Shown: positions 43,703 to 53,549 of the stretch, one piece after another
Layout of the letters: each line of letters opens with the position of its first letter
Numbering within the stretch: position 1 is the first letter of the stretch
Source: Acidobacteriota bacterium
Lineage (GTDB): Bacteria; Acidobacteriota; Terriglobia; Acidiferrales; UBA7541
Direction: 5' to 3'
Length of the DNA stretch: 64,000 bases
Assembly: GCA_003223245.1 (NCBI GenBank)
Contig: QHYI01000130.1
Coordinates: 103,168 to 167,167 of the forward strand
Notes under the pieces: generated by a model
What the model was told of the DNA's origin: nothing
Databases searched by the model: none
The model's input: the letters and a program-made list of their open reading frames with translations, nothing else
Program-made: the position numbers and the translations under genes

Positions 43703-44860
43703 ATGAGAGAACCGACGATTACCGACGAGGGGTTGAAGCCCATCAGCGAAAAAGTGCTGACCGGGGAGCGGCTGAGCTTCGACGACGGCATTACGCTCTA
43801 CCGCTCGCCGGATTTGCTGGCGGTAGGCTGGCTGGCGAATTATGTGCGCGAGAAAAAGCACGGCAACGTGACGTATTACAACGTCAACCGGCACATCAAT
43901 CCGACCAACATTTGCGTGGCGCACTGCAAGCTCTGCGCGTTTGGCCGCGACCCGGACGCGCCGGGAGCGTACAACTTCGCGCTGGAGGAGATCTACCAGC
44001 GCGCCGAACAGGGGATGCGCGAAGGCGCGCTCGAATTTCACATTGTGGGCGGGCTGCATCCCGACCTGCCGTTCGAATATTTCCTGGAGATGCTGCGCGG
44101 GCTGAAAAAACGCTGCCCGGGCGTGCACTTGAAAGCGTTCACGATGGTGGAAGTGGGCTACTTCGCGCGGATTTCGAAGCTGAGCGTGAGGGAAGTACTC
44201 GTGAAGCTGAAAGAAGCCGGTGTGGATTCCATGCCGGGGGGCGGCGCGGAGATTTTCCATCCGCGCGTGCGCAGGATTATTTGCGACCACAAGGTGAGCG
44301 GGCAGATGTGGCTGAACATCGCGCGGCAGGCGCACGAAGTCGGCCTGAAGTCGAATGCCACGATGCTCTATGGCCACGTGGAAACGGAAGAAGAGCGCGT
44401 GGACCACCTGGTGAAACTGCGCGAGCTGCAGGACGAGACGCACGGCTTCGTGGCGTTCATCCCGCTGGCGTTTCATCCGGACAACACAGCGCTCTCGCAC
44501 ATTGCGAAGCCGACGGGCTATGCGGATTTGCGGAACATCGCGGTGTCGCGGCTGCTGCTGGACAATTTCGAGCACATCAAGGCGTACTGGATCATGTTGA
44601 CGCCAAGCATCGCGCAAATTGCGCTGCGATTTGGCGCGAACGACCTGGACGGCACGGTCGTGGAAGAAAAGATTTATCACGACGCTGGCGCGAAGACTTC
44701 GGAGTTCACGCCTCGCGCTGAGTTGGAACGGCTGATTCGCGCGGCAGGGCGCGTGCCGAAAGAGCGCGATACGCTCTACCATCCCGTGGACCGCTCGAAG
44801 ATGCCGCCGCTTCCTCCCCCGACGCATGCGGACCTGGTTTCGCTCACGCTCGACGTTTGA
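43703..44860 (+). CDS. mqnE: Aminofutalosine synthase
   Basis: 385-residue radical SAM enzyme that joins SAM-derived adenosine to 3-[(1-carboxyvinyl)oxy]benzoate in the futalosine pathway. The iron-sulfur motif CxxxCxxC is C71, C75, C78 (CVAHCKLC). Other family segments: NINPTNICVAHC-type start, FHIVGGLHPDLPFEYF, GVDSMPGGGAEIF and FIPLAFHPDNT. It sits right behind the prenyltransferase gene as an operon. This shows that menaquinone is made by the futalosine route. Confidence 0.96.
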   Translation: MREPTITDEGLKPISEKVLTGERLSFDDGITLYRSPDLLAVGWLANYVREKKHGNVTYYNVNRHINPTNICVAHCKLCAFGRDPDAPGAYNFALEEIYQRAEQGMREGALEFHIVGGLHPDLPFEYFLEMLRGLKKRCPGVHLKAFTMVEVGYFARISKLSVREVLVKLKEAGVDSMPGGGAEIFHPRVRRIICDHKVSGQMWLNIARQAHEVGLKSNATMLYGHVETEEERVDHLVKLRELQDETHGFVAFIPLAFHPDNTALSHIAKPTGYADLRNIAVSRLLLDNFEHIKAYWIMLTPSIAQIALRFGANDLDGTVVEEKIYHDAGAKTSEFTPRAELERLIRAAGRVPKERDTLYHPVDRSKMPPLPPPTHADLVSLTLDV

Positions 44861-44865
44861 AGGCC

Positions 44866-44988
44866 ATGCTTATAGAAGGCTATATTCTTGCGTTGCAAGA
44901 TGATGGCCGCGCGATCCCCCCGGATAACTTTGAGAACTTACACGAACCCATTTCCGTCCAAATTTCGTGCCGTGAGCAACAGACGTAA
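44866..44988 (+). pseudogene. C-terminal fragment of a HicB-like antitoxin
   Basis: 40 codons reading IEGYILALQDDGRAIPPD, which fits the end of the HicB core domain (pattern: EAIEGYL..L...G.PIPP). The N-terminal two thirds are absent, there is no ribosome site and no hicA toxin gene is nearby. It begins five bases after the mqnE stop. Confidence 0.5.
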
Positions 44989-45020
44989 ACAGCATATGAG
45001 GCCAAGGAGCGCCCACCGGA

Positions 45021-45350
45021 ATGCGAACGATTCTTTTGCTGATGATTTCGAATATTTTTATGACCGTAGCGTGGTATGGGCATCTGAGATTCCGCAGCGA
45101 GGCGCTGTGGAAAGTGATTGTGGTGAGCTGGGGCATTGCTTTCTTCGAGTATTGCTTCCAGGTGCCGGCAAACCGCTTCGGATCGTATGAATTCACGCCG
45201 GCGCAATTGAAGACGATTCAGGAGATCATCACCCTTTCGATTTTTCCGGTGTTTTCGATTTTGTATTTGCATGACCGTTTCAAGTGGAACTACGGCGTCG
45301 GTTTCGTCCTCATTGTGGCCGCGGCATTCTTTATTTTCCACAAATGGTAG
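45021..45350 (+). CDS. DUF486 small membrane protein
   Basis: 109 residues, four membrane spans, with WYGHLRF, FEYCFQVPANRFGS, LKTIQEIITL and the end FSILYLHDRFKWNYG, all characteristic of DUF486 (drug/metabolite-transporter-like fold). Function is unknown. It is followed 43 bp later by the lipoprotein gene. Confidence 0.9.
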   Translation: MRTILLLMISNIFMTVAWYGHLRFRSEALWKVIVVSWGIAFFEYCFQVPANRFGSYEFTPAQLKTIQEIITLSIFPVFSILYLHDRFKWNYGVGFVLIVAAAFFIFHKW

Positions 45351-45393
45351 ACTGAACCCTTTCTTCCACCCAGCTGAGGACGAGGAGGCTCCC

Positions 45394-46290
45394 GTGAAAT
45401 TGCGCCTGTTTACGATTCGCGCAAGCTTTGTGGCGCTGCTCAGCGGGGCGGTGCTGGCAGGCTGCCAGTCCGCTGAGGCACAAAACGTTACACCGACGCC
45501 TGAAACCGGGGTGACGCCGAGCACGCTGCTCTTGTACCGGGCTGATCTGCTCCCCGGCAAAGAAACCGCTTACGAGCAGACCGAGGCGGACATCGTGCAG
45601 GGTTACACGGATGCAAAAATCCCGATTTATTGGACGGCGCTAGAAGCCGTGACCGGGGGCCCGCACGTGCTGTACTTCGACGGGTTCGACAACTTCGCGG
45701 ACATCGAACGAGCGGGAGGGGACTTGGCCCAAGGGTTGGACGGGCATCCGGAAATCGTAAAGCTGCAGCAGAAACTGGCGGACTTCGTCTCGGCCACGCG
45801 AACGGTGCTGGCTTTCCGGCGCGATGATCTCGGCTACCGCTTGAACAAAATTGACCTGGCGAAAGCGAATTTCGTGCGAGTTTCCATTTTCCAATTCCGC
45901 GCGGGCTACGAGGACGAGTTTGCGGAGGCCGTGCGCACGCGGGCCCGGATGTATGAAACCAACGACATCGACACGCCGTGGATGTTCTACCAGGCACAGT
46001 CCGGGATTCCGTTGCCCGCTTATATTCAGTTTCAACCCATGAATTCGCTGAGCGAGATTGACGATGCGCTGGATCGCGACGCCAAGGCCCGTCATGCGGG
46101 CCAAGCGCGTCCGCTCACCACTCAGAAATGGATACGAGACGCAGACCTCAGCATCGACATACAAATCTATCGGGTTAGCCAGAGCATGAGTCATCTATCC
46201 GCTGCGGACGCCGCTGCCGCAGGCAGCGCAAAAGGCAAAGGTGCTTCGACCGCGGCGACTGGAAAATATACCGTTCCGCCGCGCCCGTGA
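45394..46290 (+). CDS. Lipoprotein of unknown function
   Basis: 298 residues from GTG 45394, with GAGGAGG seven bases upstream. A lipobox (LAGC, cysteine at about residue 24) ends the signal sequence. Residues about 40-260 are alpha/beta with two similar halves (LLYRADLLPGKETAYE and RVSIFQFRAGYEDEFAE), suggesting a duplicated ferredoxin-like (dimeric barrel) fold. An Ala/Gly/Lys-rich tail ends it. No known function. Confidence 0.8.
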   Translation: MKLRLFTIRASFVALLSGAVLAGCQSAEAQNVTPTPETGVTPSTLLLYRADLLPGKETAYEQTEADIVQGYTDAKIPIYWTALEAVTGGPHVLYFDGFDNFADIERAGGDLAQGLDGHPEIVKLQQKLADFVSATRTVLAFRRDDLGYRLNKIDLAKANFVRVSIFQFRAGYEDEFAEAVRTRARMYETNDIDTPWMFYQAQSGIPLPAYIQFQPMNSLSEIDDALDRDAKARHAGQARPLTTQKWIRDADLSIDIQIYRVSQSMSHLSAADAAAAGSAKGKGASTAATGKYTVPPRP

Positions 46291-46340
46291 ATCGAATTTC
46301 AGGCAAGTCAAGGCCAGGATGACACCAGAGGAGAGACATC

Positions 46341-46766
46341 ATGCAGCGTAAAGGCTCAGCGGTTTGGCAGGGCGGATTAAAAGACGGCAAAGGGACGATT
46401 TCGACCGACAGCGGGGTGCTCCATCAGACGCAGTATTCCTTCAGCACGCGTTTTGAAAATGGCGTCGGGACGAATCCCGAAGAGCTGCTGGCCGCGGCGC
46501 ACGCCGGCTGCTTTACCATGGCGCTTTCCGCGCAACTAGGAAATGCCGGGATGACGGCGAGCAAGCTCGAAACCATGGCGACGATTTCCTTGGAAAAATT
46601 GCCGGACGGATTTGCCATTACCAGGAGTCATTTGGATCTGGTGGCGCACGTTCCGGGTGCGGATCAGGCGAAATTCGATGCGGCGGTGAAGAACGCAGAG
46701 ACGGGCTGTCCGGTTTCGAAGCTGTTCAAGGCGGAGATCAGCGTAAGCGCGCGACTGGTCCCGTAA
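46341..46766 (+). CDS. OsmC-family peroxiredoxin
   Basis: 141 residues, the OsmC subfamily length. OsmC reduces organic hydroperoxides with two cysteines: C57 in AHAGCFTM and C123 in [20 protein letters not shown] is a family hallmark. The ATG has GGAGAG upstream. Together with the AhpD-like selenoprotein it suggests peroxide defence, but the two genes are not linked. Confidence 0.95.
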   Translation: MQRKGSAVWQGGLKDGKGTISTDSGVLHQTQYSFSTRFENGVGTNPEELLAAAHAGCFTMALSAQLGNAGMTASKLETMATISLEKLPDGFAITRSHLDLVAHVPGADQAKFDAAVKNAETGCPVSKLFKAEISVSARLVP

Positions 46767-46918
46767 CAAAAGTTGACCGTCAGCAGTTGGCAGTTGGCGG
46801 GAAAAAGAGCCGGGCTCATTGAAAAACTCAGGGGGAAGTCCCAGGTATTTTCGCCGCATCGGGGATGGCGATTTTTCGAATCGTTTTTAGACCACCAAAA
46901 AGTCACGAATCGAGCTAA

Positions 46919-48085
46919 ATGAGTACAATGCCGCACATGATTCCCGCTCCGGGGGCGTTCGCCGCAGGTTCCGCCATTTTTGTGATTGTGCTGTGGGACG
47001 CGTTTGAATCCATCATTCTTCCCCGCCGGGTTACACGAAAGTTCCGGCTCGCGCGCGTGTTCTATAAATTCACCTGGAGGAACTGGAAATTCGTCACACA
47101 GCTGATCCGCTCACGTAAGAGGCGCGAGGCGTTACTCAGCTTCTACGGGCCGCTTTCGCTGCTCGTGCTGGTTGGCGTGTGGGCGGTTGGCTTGGTCCTG
47201 GCTTTTGGCTTGATGCAGTTTGGGGCGGGGTCGGCTGTCAACATGAACGGGGGGCAGCCCGGTTTCGCGACGGATATTTATCTCAGCGGAACAACTTTCT
47301 TTACCTTAGGGCTCGGCGACGTTGTGCCGCAGACAAGCTTGGCTCGTGTTCTGGTGGTCACAGAAGCAGGCTTCGGGTTCGGATTTCTCGCGGCAGTGAT
47401 TGGCTATTTGCCGTTCATCTACGGATCATTCTCGAAGCGCGAGGTGAACATTTCGCTGCTAGACGCACGCGCGGGCACGCCTCCAACGGCTGGAGAGCTT
47501 TTGCGGCGGCATGCCTATCCCGGGGGCGCCGAGGCGCTGCAGTTGCTTTTTAAGGACTGGGAATACTGGGCGGCAGAGCTGATGGAGAGCCATCTCTCTT
47601 ATCCGGTGCTGGCATTCTTCCGCTCGCAGCACGATAATCAATCGTGGATCGCCGCATTGACGGCGATTCTGGATAGCTGCGCGCTGGTGAAAGTGGCAGC
47701 GACGGATACGTGCCGGCGGCAAGCGGAGTTGACCTTTGCCATCGCGCGGCATGCCGCGGTTGATCTTTCGCAAGTTTTCAAGACGCAGCCGCGCGTGCTT
47801 CCCTACGATCGCCTTCCTGCCGAGGACCTGAAGCGGATTGCCAACATGCTCGCGCAATCTGGCCTGAAATCGTGCGACGCCGTGGAAATAGGCAAACGGC
47901 TCACCGAGTTGCGGAATATGTACGAGCCTTATCTTTTCGCGCTGGCAGAATATTTGAGCCTGTCTTTGCCGCCCTGGATGCCTGGCGCGAAAGGAAAAGA
48001 CAATTGGCAGACAACGGCTTGGGGGCGCTCAGCCGGACTGGTGGAAAAAGAAGGGGCCGCGATCGGCGCAGACGACCATTTTTAG
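46919..48085 (+). CDS. Two-span potassium-channel-like protein
   Basis: 388 residues. Spans at about 12-30, 78-98 and 140-165 flank a pore loop with selectivity filter TLGLGD (residues 129-134), a variant of TVGYGD. The last 210 residues form a helical cytoplasmic domain without an RCK nucleotide motif. The start could also be ATG 46928 or 46937. Confidence 0.85.
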   Translation: MSTMPHMIPAPGAFAAGSAIFVIVLWDAFESIILPRRVTRKFRLARVFYKFTWRNWKFVTQLIRSRKRREALLSFYGPLSLLVLVGVWAVGLVLAFGLMQFGAGSAVNMNGGQPGFATDIYLSGTTFFTLGLGDVVPQTSLARVLVVTEAGFGFGFLAAVIGYLPFIYGSFSKREVNISLLDARAGTPPTAGELLRRHAYPGGAEALQLLFKDWEYWAAELMESHLSYPVLAFFRSQHDNQSWIAALTAILDSCALVKVAATDTCRRQAELTFAIARHAAVDLSQVFKTQPRVLPYDRLPAEDLKRIANMLAQSGLKSCDAVEIGKRLTELRNMYEPYLFALAEYLSLSLPPWMPGAKGKDNWQTTAWGRSAGLVEKEGAAIGADDHF

Positions 48086-48180
48086 CCGGTTCTCGGTTCC
48101 CGCTTCTCTCGCCCGTGGTTTCTTCTTAATCTGGCGCCCGGAAGCTTACGCGGCGCCGTTGCATTCGTCGGAGACAAATC

Positions 48181-49143
48181 ATGAAAGCCATTCTCGTTGG
48201 TCAATTCGGGGGGCCCGAAGTTCTCAAACTCGAAGAAGCGCCTACGCCCCAACCGGGCTCCGGACAAGTGCTGGTGCGTATTCACGCGGCGGGCGTGAAT
48301 CCCTACGACACGTACATGCGCACCGGCACCTACGCGCAGAAGCCCCCGCTTCCCTACACGCCAGGATCGGATGGCGCGGGCATGATTGAGGCTGTCGGTG
48401 ACGGGGTCAAGAAGGTAAAGAAAGGCGACCGCGTATACACCGCGAAGACCGTCACGGGCGCTTACGCCGAATATGCGCTGGCGCTCGAAGAGCAGGTGCA
48501 TCCGCTCCCAGCGAACATCAGCTTCAGCCAGGGCGCGGGCGTGTGGGTGCCGTATGGAACCGCGTACCATGCGCTGATTCATTCCTCGAAAGCCCACTCT
48601 TCGGAAACCGTGCTGGTGCATGGAGCGAGCGGCGGTGTGGGCACCGCCAGCGTGCAGATGGCGCGCGCGATGGGGCTCACGGTTTTTGGCACCGCGGGGA
48701 CATCGAAAGGGCTCGACCTGGTGAAGCGCGAAGGTGCACACCAGGTGTTCGATCACCGCAAGGCGGGCTATCAGGACGACATCCTGAAAGCGACGGGCGG
48801 GCGCGGCGTGGACATCATTCTGGAAATGCTCGCGAACGTGAACTTAGCGCACGATTTGAAGCTAATTGCAACTCGGGGACGCGTGATCGTGATCGGCAAC
48901 CGCGGCGAAGTCACCATCAACGCGCGCGAACTAATGGCACGCCGCGGCTCGATTCGCGCATTCACGCTTTGGGGAATCACCTCTGCCGAAGAAGCGGACA
49001 TTCATGCGGGGCTGATTGCAGGCCTGGAGAACGGCACGCTGCGCCCCGTGGTGGCGAAAGAGCTGCCGCTCGGCGAAGCGGCGCGTGCCCACAAAGAAAT
49101 CCTCGAGCCAGGAGCGGCGGGAAAAATCGTCCTCGTGCCGTGA
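48181..49143 (+). CDS. NADPH:quinone reductase (zinc-free MDR)
   Basis: 320 residues, quinone oxidoreductase subfamily. GroES-like half: VLVRIHAAGVNPYDTYMRTG, YTPGSDGAGMIEAVG. Rossmann half: VLVHGASGGVGTASVQMARAMG (NADPH-binding), then the C-terminal substrate region. The zinc cysteines are absent, as expected for this class. It reduces quinones with NADPH. ATG 48181 is preceded by GGAGA. Confidence 0.93.
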   Translation: MKAILVGQFGGPEVLKLEEAPTPQPGSGQVLVRIHAAGVNPYDTYMRTGTYAQKPPLPYTPGSDGAGMIEAVGDGVKKVKKGDRVYTAKTVTGAYAEYALALEEQVHPLPANISFSQGAGVWVPYGTAYHALIHSSKAHSSETVLVHGASGGVGTASVQMARAMGLTVFGTAGTSKGLDLVKREGAHQVFDHRKAGYQDDILKATGGRGVDIILEMLANVNLAHDLKLIATRGRVIVIGNRGEVTINARELMARRGSIRAFTLWGITSAEEADIHAGLIAGLENGTLRPVVAKELPLGEAARAHKEILEPGAAGKIVLVP

Positions 49144-49181
49144 AGCGACCTCCGCGTTCGGCACCGGGCGGGCCTTTGCCG

Positions 49182-49187
49182 TATAAT
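49182..49187 (+). promoter_or_regulatory. Candidate -10 box of the glycosyltransferase gene
   Basis: A perfect TATAAT lies 53 bases upstream of the GTG start at 49240. No clear -35 box is at 17 bp; TTCGGC is at 19 bp. Weak support. Confidence 0.3.
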
Positions 49188-49239
49188 GAAAGGTCGTCGG
49201 AAACGATGAGAAGAAACTTGTAACGACGGACTCTCTATC

Positions 49240-50877
49240 GTGCACGCCGCCCTCACACTCACGACCTTTCTCGCGCACCAGAGTACCATCAGCCGTTACA
49301 TGCATAGGCTGACCGACAGGACCTTCAGCGGCATTTACCACGCCAACGCCTTCGACCTGGCAATGATGATTCCTTACTTTATCGTGCTCGCAGTGCTGGC
49401 GATGTACGGGCTTCACCGCTACTGGCTGGTGTACGAATATTTCCAATACTCGAAGAACGTCCCTGCTCCGCCGCCGCCGGTCACGAATTGGCCGCGCGTC
49501 ACCGTGCAACTGCCGATTTTCAATGAGCGGTATGTGATTGAGAGGCTGGCGGAAGCCGTTGCGCGTTTCAACTATCCCTGGGAGTTGCTCGATATTCAAG
49601 TGCTGGATGACTCCACCGACGAGACGCAGGACATCGCGCGCGCTTGCGTGGAACGCCACGCGTCACAAGGCATGCCCATCACGTATATTCACCGCACCAG
49701 TCGTAAAGGCTACAAAGCCGGTGCGCTCGAAAACGGCTTGAAAACAGCCAAGGGGGAGTTCATCGCGATTTTTGACGCGGACTTCATTCCCCCGCCGGAT
49801 TTTCTGCGCCGCACGATTCCGTATTTCCTGAACCCCGATGGCGGCAATCAGATCGGCATGGTGCAAACGCGTTGGACGTATTTGAACAGCGACTATTCCC
49901 TGCTGACCAACGTGGAAACCATCCTGCTCGACGGGCACTTCGTTGTGGAGCACGGCGCGCGTTCACGGCGCGGCACGTTTTTCAATTTCAACGGAACCGC
50001 AGGCGTGTGGCGCCGCAAAGTGATTGACGAAGCGGGCGGCTGGCAACACGATACGCTGACCGAAGACACCGATCTTTCTTATCGCGCGCAGCTCAAAGGC
50101 TGGAAATTCTTGTATCTGCCGCAAATCGAATGTGCGTCGGAATTGCCCGTGGATATGAACGGCTTCAAATCGCAGCAGGCGCGCTGGGCCAAGGGCCTGA
50201 TGCAGACGGCCAAGAAAATTCTTCCGGAAGTTTTCAAGGCCAAGGTGCCCCGGCATATCAAAGCGGAAGCGTTTTTCCACCTCACCGCCAATATCAGCTA
50301 TCCGCTCATGATTCTGCTTTCCACCATGCTCTTACCGGTGATGATCGTGCGCTTCCAGCAAGGCTGGTTCCAGGTGCTGCTCATCGACTTGCCGCTCTTT
50401 CTGGCCTCGACCTGCTCCATTTCGAGTTTTTACCTGGTAGCCCAAAAAGAATTGCGGCCCAAAACGTGGTGGCGCACCTTTCTTTATTTGCCCTTCGTGA
50501 TGGCCACCGGCATCGGCATTTCCGTGCGCAATGCGCAGGCGGTCATTGAAGCGCTTATCGGCAAGCAAACGGAATTTACGCGCACGCCGAAGTTTAGGAT
50601 TGAAGGTAAGCAGGACACCTTCGCGAAAAAATCCTACAGGAACAAAGGGGGGTGGATCCCTTATGCAGAAGTTGCGCTGGGGGTTTATTTTGCGCTGACC
50701 GTCGCCTACGCCATCGCGAACGAAAACTACGGCACGGTGCCGTTCCTGCTGATGTTCGTGTGGGGCTATCTCTACACGGGTCTGATGTCGCTCGGGCAAA
50801 CCTACTTCGCGCATCTCCGGTTTGGCGTGAACGCTCCGGAAATGCGGCCTGCCGCTTCCGGCGCACCGGGGTTCTGA
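49240..50877 (+). CDS. Family 2 glycosyltransferase, cellulose-synthase-like
   Basis: 545 residues. One N-terminal span, a GT-A catalytic domain with D in VLDDSTDET, DAD in IFDADFIPPP, TED in TLTEDTDLSYR and the QQARWAKG (QxxRW) motif, then four C-terminal spans. This is the GT2 type that makes beta-linked polysaccharides (glucan or mannan) or glycolipid heads at the inner face of the membrane. No PilZ domain or bcs partner genes are near. Start GTG 49240; ATG 49300 is the alternative. Confidence 0.93.
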   Translation: MHAALTLTTFLAHQSTISRYMHRLTDRTFSGIYHANAFDLAMMIPYFIVLAVLAMYGLHRYWLVYEYFQYSKNVPAPPPPVTNWPRVTVQLPIFNERYVIERLAEAVARFNYPWELLDIQVLDDSTDETQDIARACVERHASQGMPITYIHRTSRKGYKAGALENGLKTAKGEFIAIFDADFIPPPDFLRRTIPYFLNPDGGNQIGMVQTRWTYLNSDYSLLTNVETILLDGHFVVEHGARSRRGTFFNFNGTAGVWRRKVIDEAGGWQHDTLTEDTDLSYRAQLKGWKFLYLPQIECASELPVDMNGFKSQQARWAKGLMQTAKKILPEVFKAKVPRHIKAEAFFHLTANISYPLMILLSTMLLPVMIVRFQQGWFQVLLIDLPLFLASTCSISSFYLVAQKELRPKTWWRTFLYLPFVMATGIGISVRNAQAVIEALIGKQTEFTRTPKFRIEGKQDTFAKKSYRNKGGWIPYAEVALGVYFALTVAYAIANENYGTVPFLLMFVWGYLYTGLMSLGQTYFAHLRFGVNAPEMRPAASGAPGF

Positions 50878-50899
50878 GCACTTTCCGTTCCGTATTCGT

Positions 50900-51748
50900 A
50901 TGGATCCCGTCTATTTCGAAAATTGCGGTGTGCGTCTCCACGCCGTGGCTGCGGGACCGAAAGATGGACGAGTGGTCGTTCTTCTGCATGGCTTCCCTGA
51001 ATTTTGGTATGGATGGCGCAAGCAAATCGCGCCACTGGCTGCCGCTGGATTTCGCGTGATTGTGCCTGACCAGCGCGGGTACAACCTCAGCAGCAAGCCA
51101 CGCGGTGTGGCGCCGTACGCCCTGAACGAGCTGGTCTCGGATGTCATCGCCATTGCGGATCAACTCGGCCAGCATCAGATCTTTCTCGCCGGTCATGATT
51201 GGGGCGCGGCAGTTGCCTGGGGTACCGCGCTATTGCATCCCGAGCGCGTCGCCAGACTCGTCATAATAAACGTGCCGCATCCCTCCGTCATGCGCCGCTA
51301 TGTTTACACGCGCCTCCAGCAGACCATGCGAAGCTGGTACATTTTCTTCTTTCAGATTCCTTGGTTGCCGGAGGCGCTTTTCTCCTCGTTTCGTTTTCGC
51401 GCGGGAGTTCGAGCGCTCCTTGGCTCCAGCCGACCGGGCACGTTTTCCCCAGAGGACCTTGCAGAGTATCGCGCAGCCTGGTCGCAACCCGGTGCGTTCG
51501 CCGCGATGATCAACTGGTATCGCGCAGCCATACGCTATCGCGTTCCATTCTCTGACCGCACCGTGCGTGTTCCGACGCGCATTCTTTGGGGAGAGCAAGA
51601 CAAATTCCTGATGTTGGAAATGGCTCGCGAGAGCTTGCGCTATTGCACCAACGCAGAGCTTTTCACTTTTGCGAAGGCCAGCCACTGGCTGCAGCACGAG
51701 GAGCCGGAAGAAGTGTTTCAACTTCTGCTGGAGTTTTTTCGAAGTTGA
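50900..51748 (+). CDS. Epoxide-hydrolase-like alpha/beta hydrolase
   Basis: 282 residues. HGFPEFWYGW forms the oxyanion region, the nucleophile aspartate lies in GHDWGAAVA, and the histidine in KASHWLQHEEPEEV. The Asp nucleophile marks the epoxide hydrolase / haloalkane dehalogenase group. Substrate unknown. It begins 22 bases after the glycosyltransferase. Confidence 0.92.
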   Translation: MDPVYFENCGVRLHAVAAGPKDGRVVVLLHGFPEFWYGWRKQIAPLAAAGFRVIVPDQRGYNLSSKPRGVAPYALNELVSDVIAIADQLGQHQIFLAGHDWGAAVAWGTALLHPERVARLVIINVPHPSVMRRYVYTRLQQTMRSWYIFFFQIPWLPEALFSSFRFRAGVRALLGSSRPGTFSPEDLAEYRAAWSQPGAFAAMINWYRAAIRYRVPFSDRTVRVPTRILWGEQDKFLMLEMARESLRYCTNAELFTFAKASHWLQHEEPEEVFQLLLEFFRS

Positions 51749-51820
51749 CCAAAACCTCCAAAACGCCAGGACAGCTCGCCCGCGAGCCGGGCTCTGCTTA
51801 ACAACTAGGATGGAAAGCTG

Positions 51821-53248
51821 CTACCGGTGATCTTCAATTGTCCGCGTCACTAGTGTCGGCGCCGGAGAAGTATGGAACAGCAAACCTTTCACCGAGACGG
51901 TGTTTCCCACGGTGAGCTGGCCCTGGTTAGGAAAGTCCTCAAAGTTCATATTTGGGAGGGTCATGACCGTTATGGTATTCACAGGTGGGGTTGCGCCAGT
52001 GAAAAGCGGTGAGAGGCCCGACAACGTGAACGTACCATTGTTCGAATTGATGCTGGCCACCTGGCCGGTGATTTGCGAAGGCCACAGGCGCACCAGGTCG
52101 GTCGTGACGGTAACGACCCCGTTGGCGGAACTCACCGTTCCGGGACGCACCTGCACATCCTGCCCCACCATCAAGTCCGCCGAACTGGCAAAGCTGAAGC
52201 CCATCATGGGGAAGCCTCCGCCCTCGCCCATCTCTTCCCTGCCGATCTGGAAAGTCGCATTGGGAGCGATGGTCACAACAACCGGGGCGCCTTCTGAGAT
52301 GCCATTGACTGGAGGCTCTTCCCGGAACACAACCATGTGGAACTGCGTGCTGCTATCCACGCTGGTGATGGTTCCTTTGATCGCTTCCTGGCTGGCGTTC
52401 TCGATAAACTCCACGCGGGTAGCCAGCATCGAGCCCATGCCATTTTCGCTCAACTTGACTTCCACGATTTGGTTCGTCTGAAGACAGGTGAAGTCCTGCG
52501 GATTGGCCGCGCATCCCGCGCGGTCGAAATCCTCGAACACGGTGTTGTTATCGACCTTCACAGTAAATGACTGGCCGTTTCTCCGGTTAACCAGGGTGAA
52601 CTGGTTGGTTCCAAGCGCGGTAATCTGGCCATCCAATTCATCGAGCTGCTCCATCTCTTGGCCTTTATCGGAATCCGGCCGCTGCCGGAAGTGCGCAATG
52701 GTTACCGAAGGATCGATGGAAAGATCACTTTCAACCGAAGAGTTCACGTTTAAGTCTAGTTTGATTCCCACTACCGAATTCATATGGATAATGACCGGAA
52801 AGGGCGCACCGGATAGAGTGACCATGGAGGTTGAGAAATTCGGCGTCAACTGACAGACGGAATTGTTCGCGCAAGAGCCGACGGCTGCTCCAGAATGATT
52901 CACGATAGTCATCTCCGCGTTCCCGAAGGTCAGAGTCATGCTGTTGTAAGTGTCCGGCGTGACACGGGCCAAGTTCAGGAAAGCTGTGTCGGTCTGCAGA
53001 TGGCCGAATTCGACTTCTACGGGATTTGCTAACACGGAGATGGCAGGTTTGCTCGAATCCGAGGGCTGCAGCGTCGCTCCGGTAATGGATGCCTCAAAGA
53101 AGAGCACAGCCACACCGTTCCTCGGCGTATCGCCAATCGTAAGGCTCAATGGAGCTCCATTGCTTACCGTGATGGGGTTCATGGAACTGCAGGCAAAAAG
53201 CCCTCCAACAGCAAAAAGGACTGCAACAGGAAAGAGCATCCGCTTCAT
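51821..53248 (-). CDS. DUF4382/DUF5666-type lipoprotein
   Basis: 475 residues. A lipoprotein signal ends in LFACSS. Residues about 25-180 resemble DUF4382 (beta-sandwich with SLTIGDTPRNGVAVLFFEASITG); the rest is a row of DUF5666-like OB-type repeats (LDGQITALGTNQFTLVNRR, IKGTITSVDSSTQFHM, ITGQVASINSNNGTFTL). Surface-exposed and probably binding, with no known ligand. Confidence 0.85.
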   Translation of the reverse strand: MKRMLFPVAVLFAVGGLFACSSMNPITVSNGAPLSLTIGDTPRNGVAVLFFEASITGATLQPSDSSKPAISVLANPVEVEFGHLQTDTAFLNLARVTPDTYNSMTLTFGNAEMTIVNHSGAAVGSCANNSVCQLTPNFSTSMVTLSGAPFPVIIHMNSVVGIKLDLNVNSSVESDLSIDPSVTIAHFRQRPDSDKGQEMEQLDELDGQITALGTNQFTLVNRRNGQSFTVKVDNNTVFEDFDRAGCAANPQDFTCLQTNQIVEVKLSENGMGSMLATRVEFIENASQEAIKGTITSVDSSTQFHMVVFREEPPVNGISEGAPVVVTIAPNATFQIGREEMGEGGGFPMMGFSFASSADLMVGQDVQVRPGTVSSANGVVTVTTDLVRLWPSQITGQVASINSNNGTFTLSGLSPLFTGATPPVNTITVMTLPNMNFEDFPNQGQLTVGNTVSVKGLLFHTSPAPTLVTRTIEDHR

Positions 53249-53549
53249 CGAAAAGCCTCCATGGACAAAACCTATTGGGAATCAGGCGGGACTCGGGGCA
53301 GGGTCAAGCGTCCAACCATTCCACTTTTTTAGTAATTTCTGGGCGAAAAATGGTTGCCTGGGACCGGCGTCAATTCCGCTGCCGCATCGACCATTCGTTG
53401 TTTTTCGTTGTTCGTATCGCTATTTCATTTTGCTCACTTCGGATAAACTTGCGAAGGGCACGCAGCTCGCCATCGCTGGGGTAAACGAAGCCGCAATCCT
53501 TTTTGCCTTGTTGAAGCAGCAGAGAACCAGAGAAACGTTGAGGTGATGT
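53249..53549. other. Intergenic region between divergent lipoprotein and M24 genes
   Basis: No gene seen. It must hold promoters for both flanking genes; none is clear. Confidence 0.4.

Noticed and set aside
43628..44827. A 399-residue minus-strand frame
   Set aside because: Antisense of mqnE, which is clear from its radical SAM motif.
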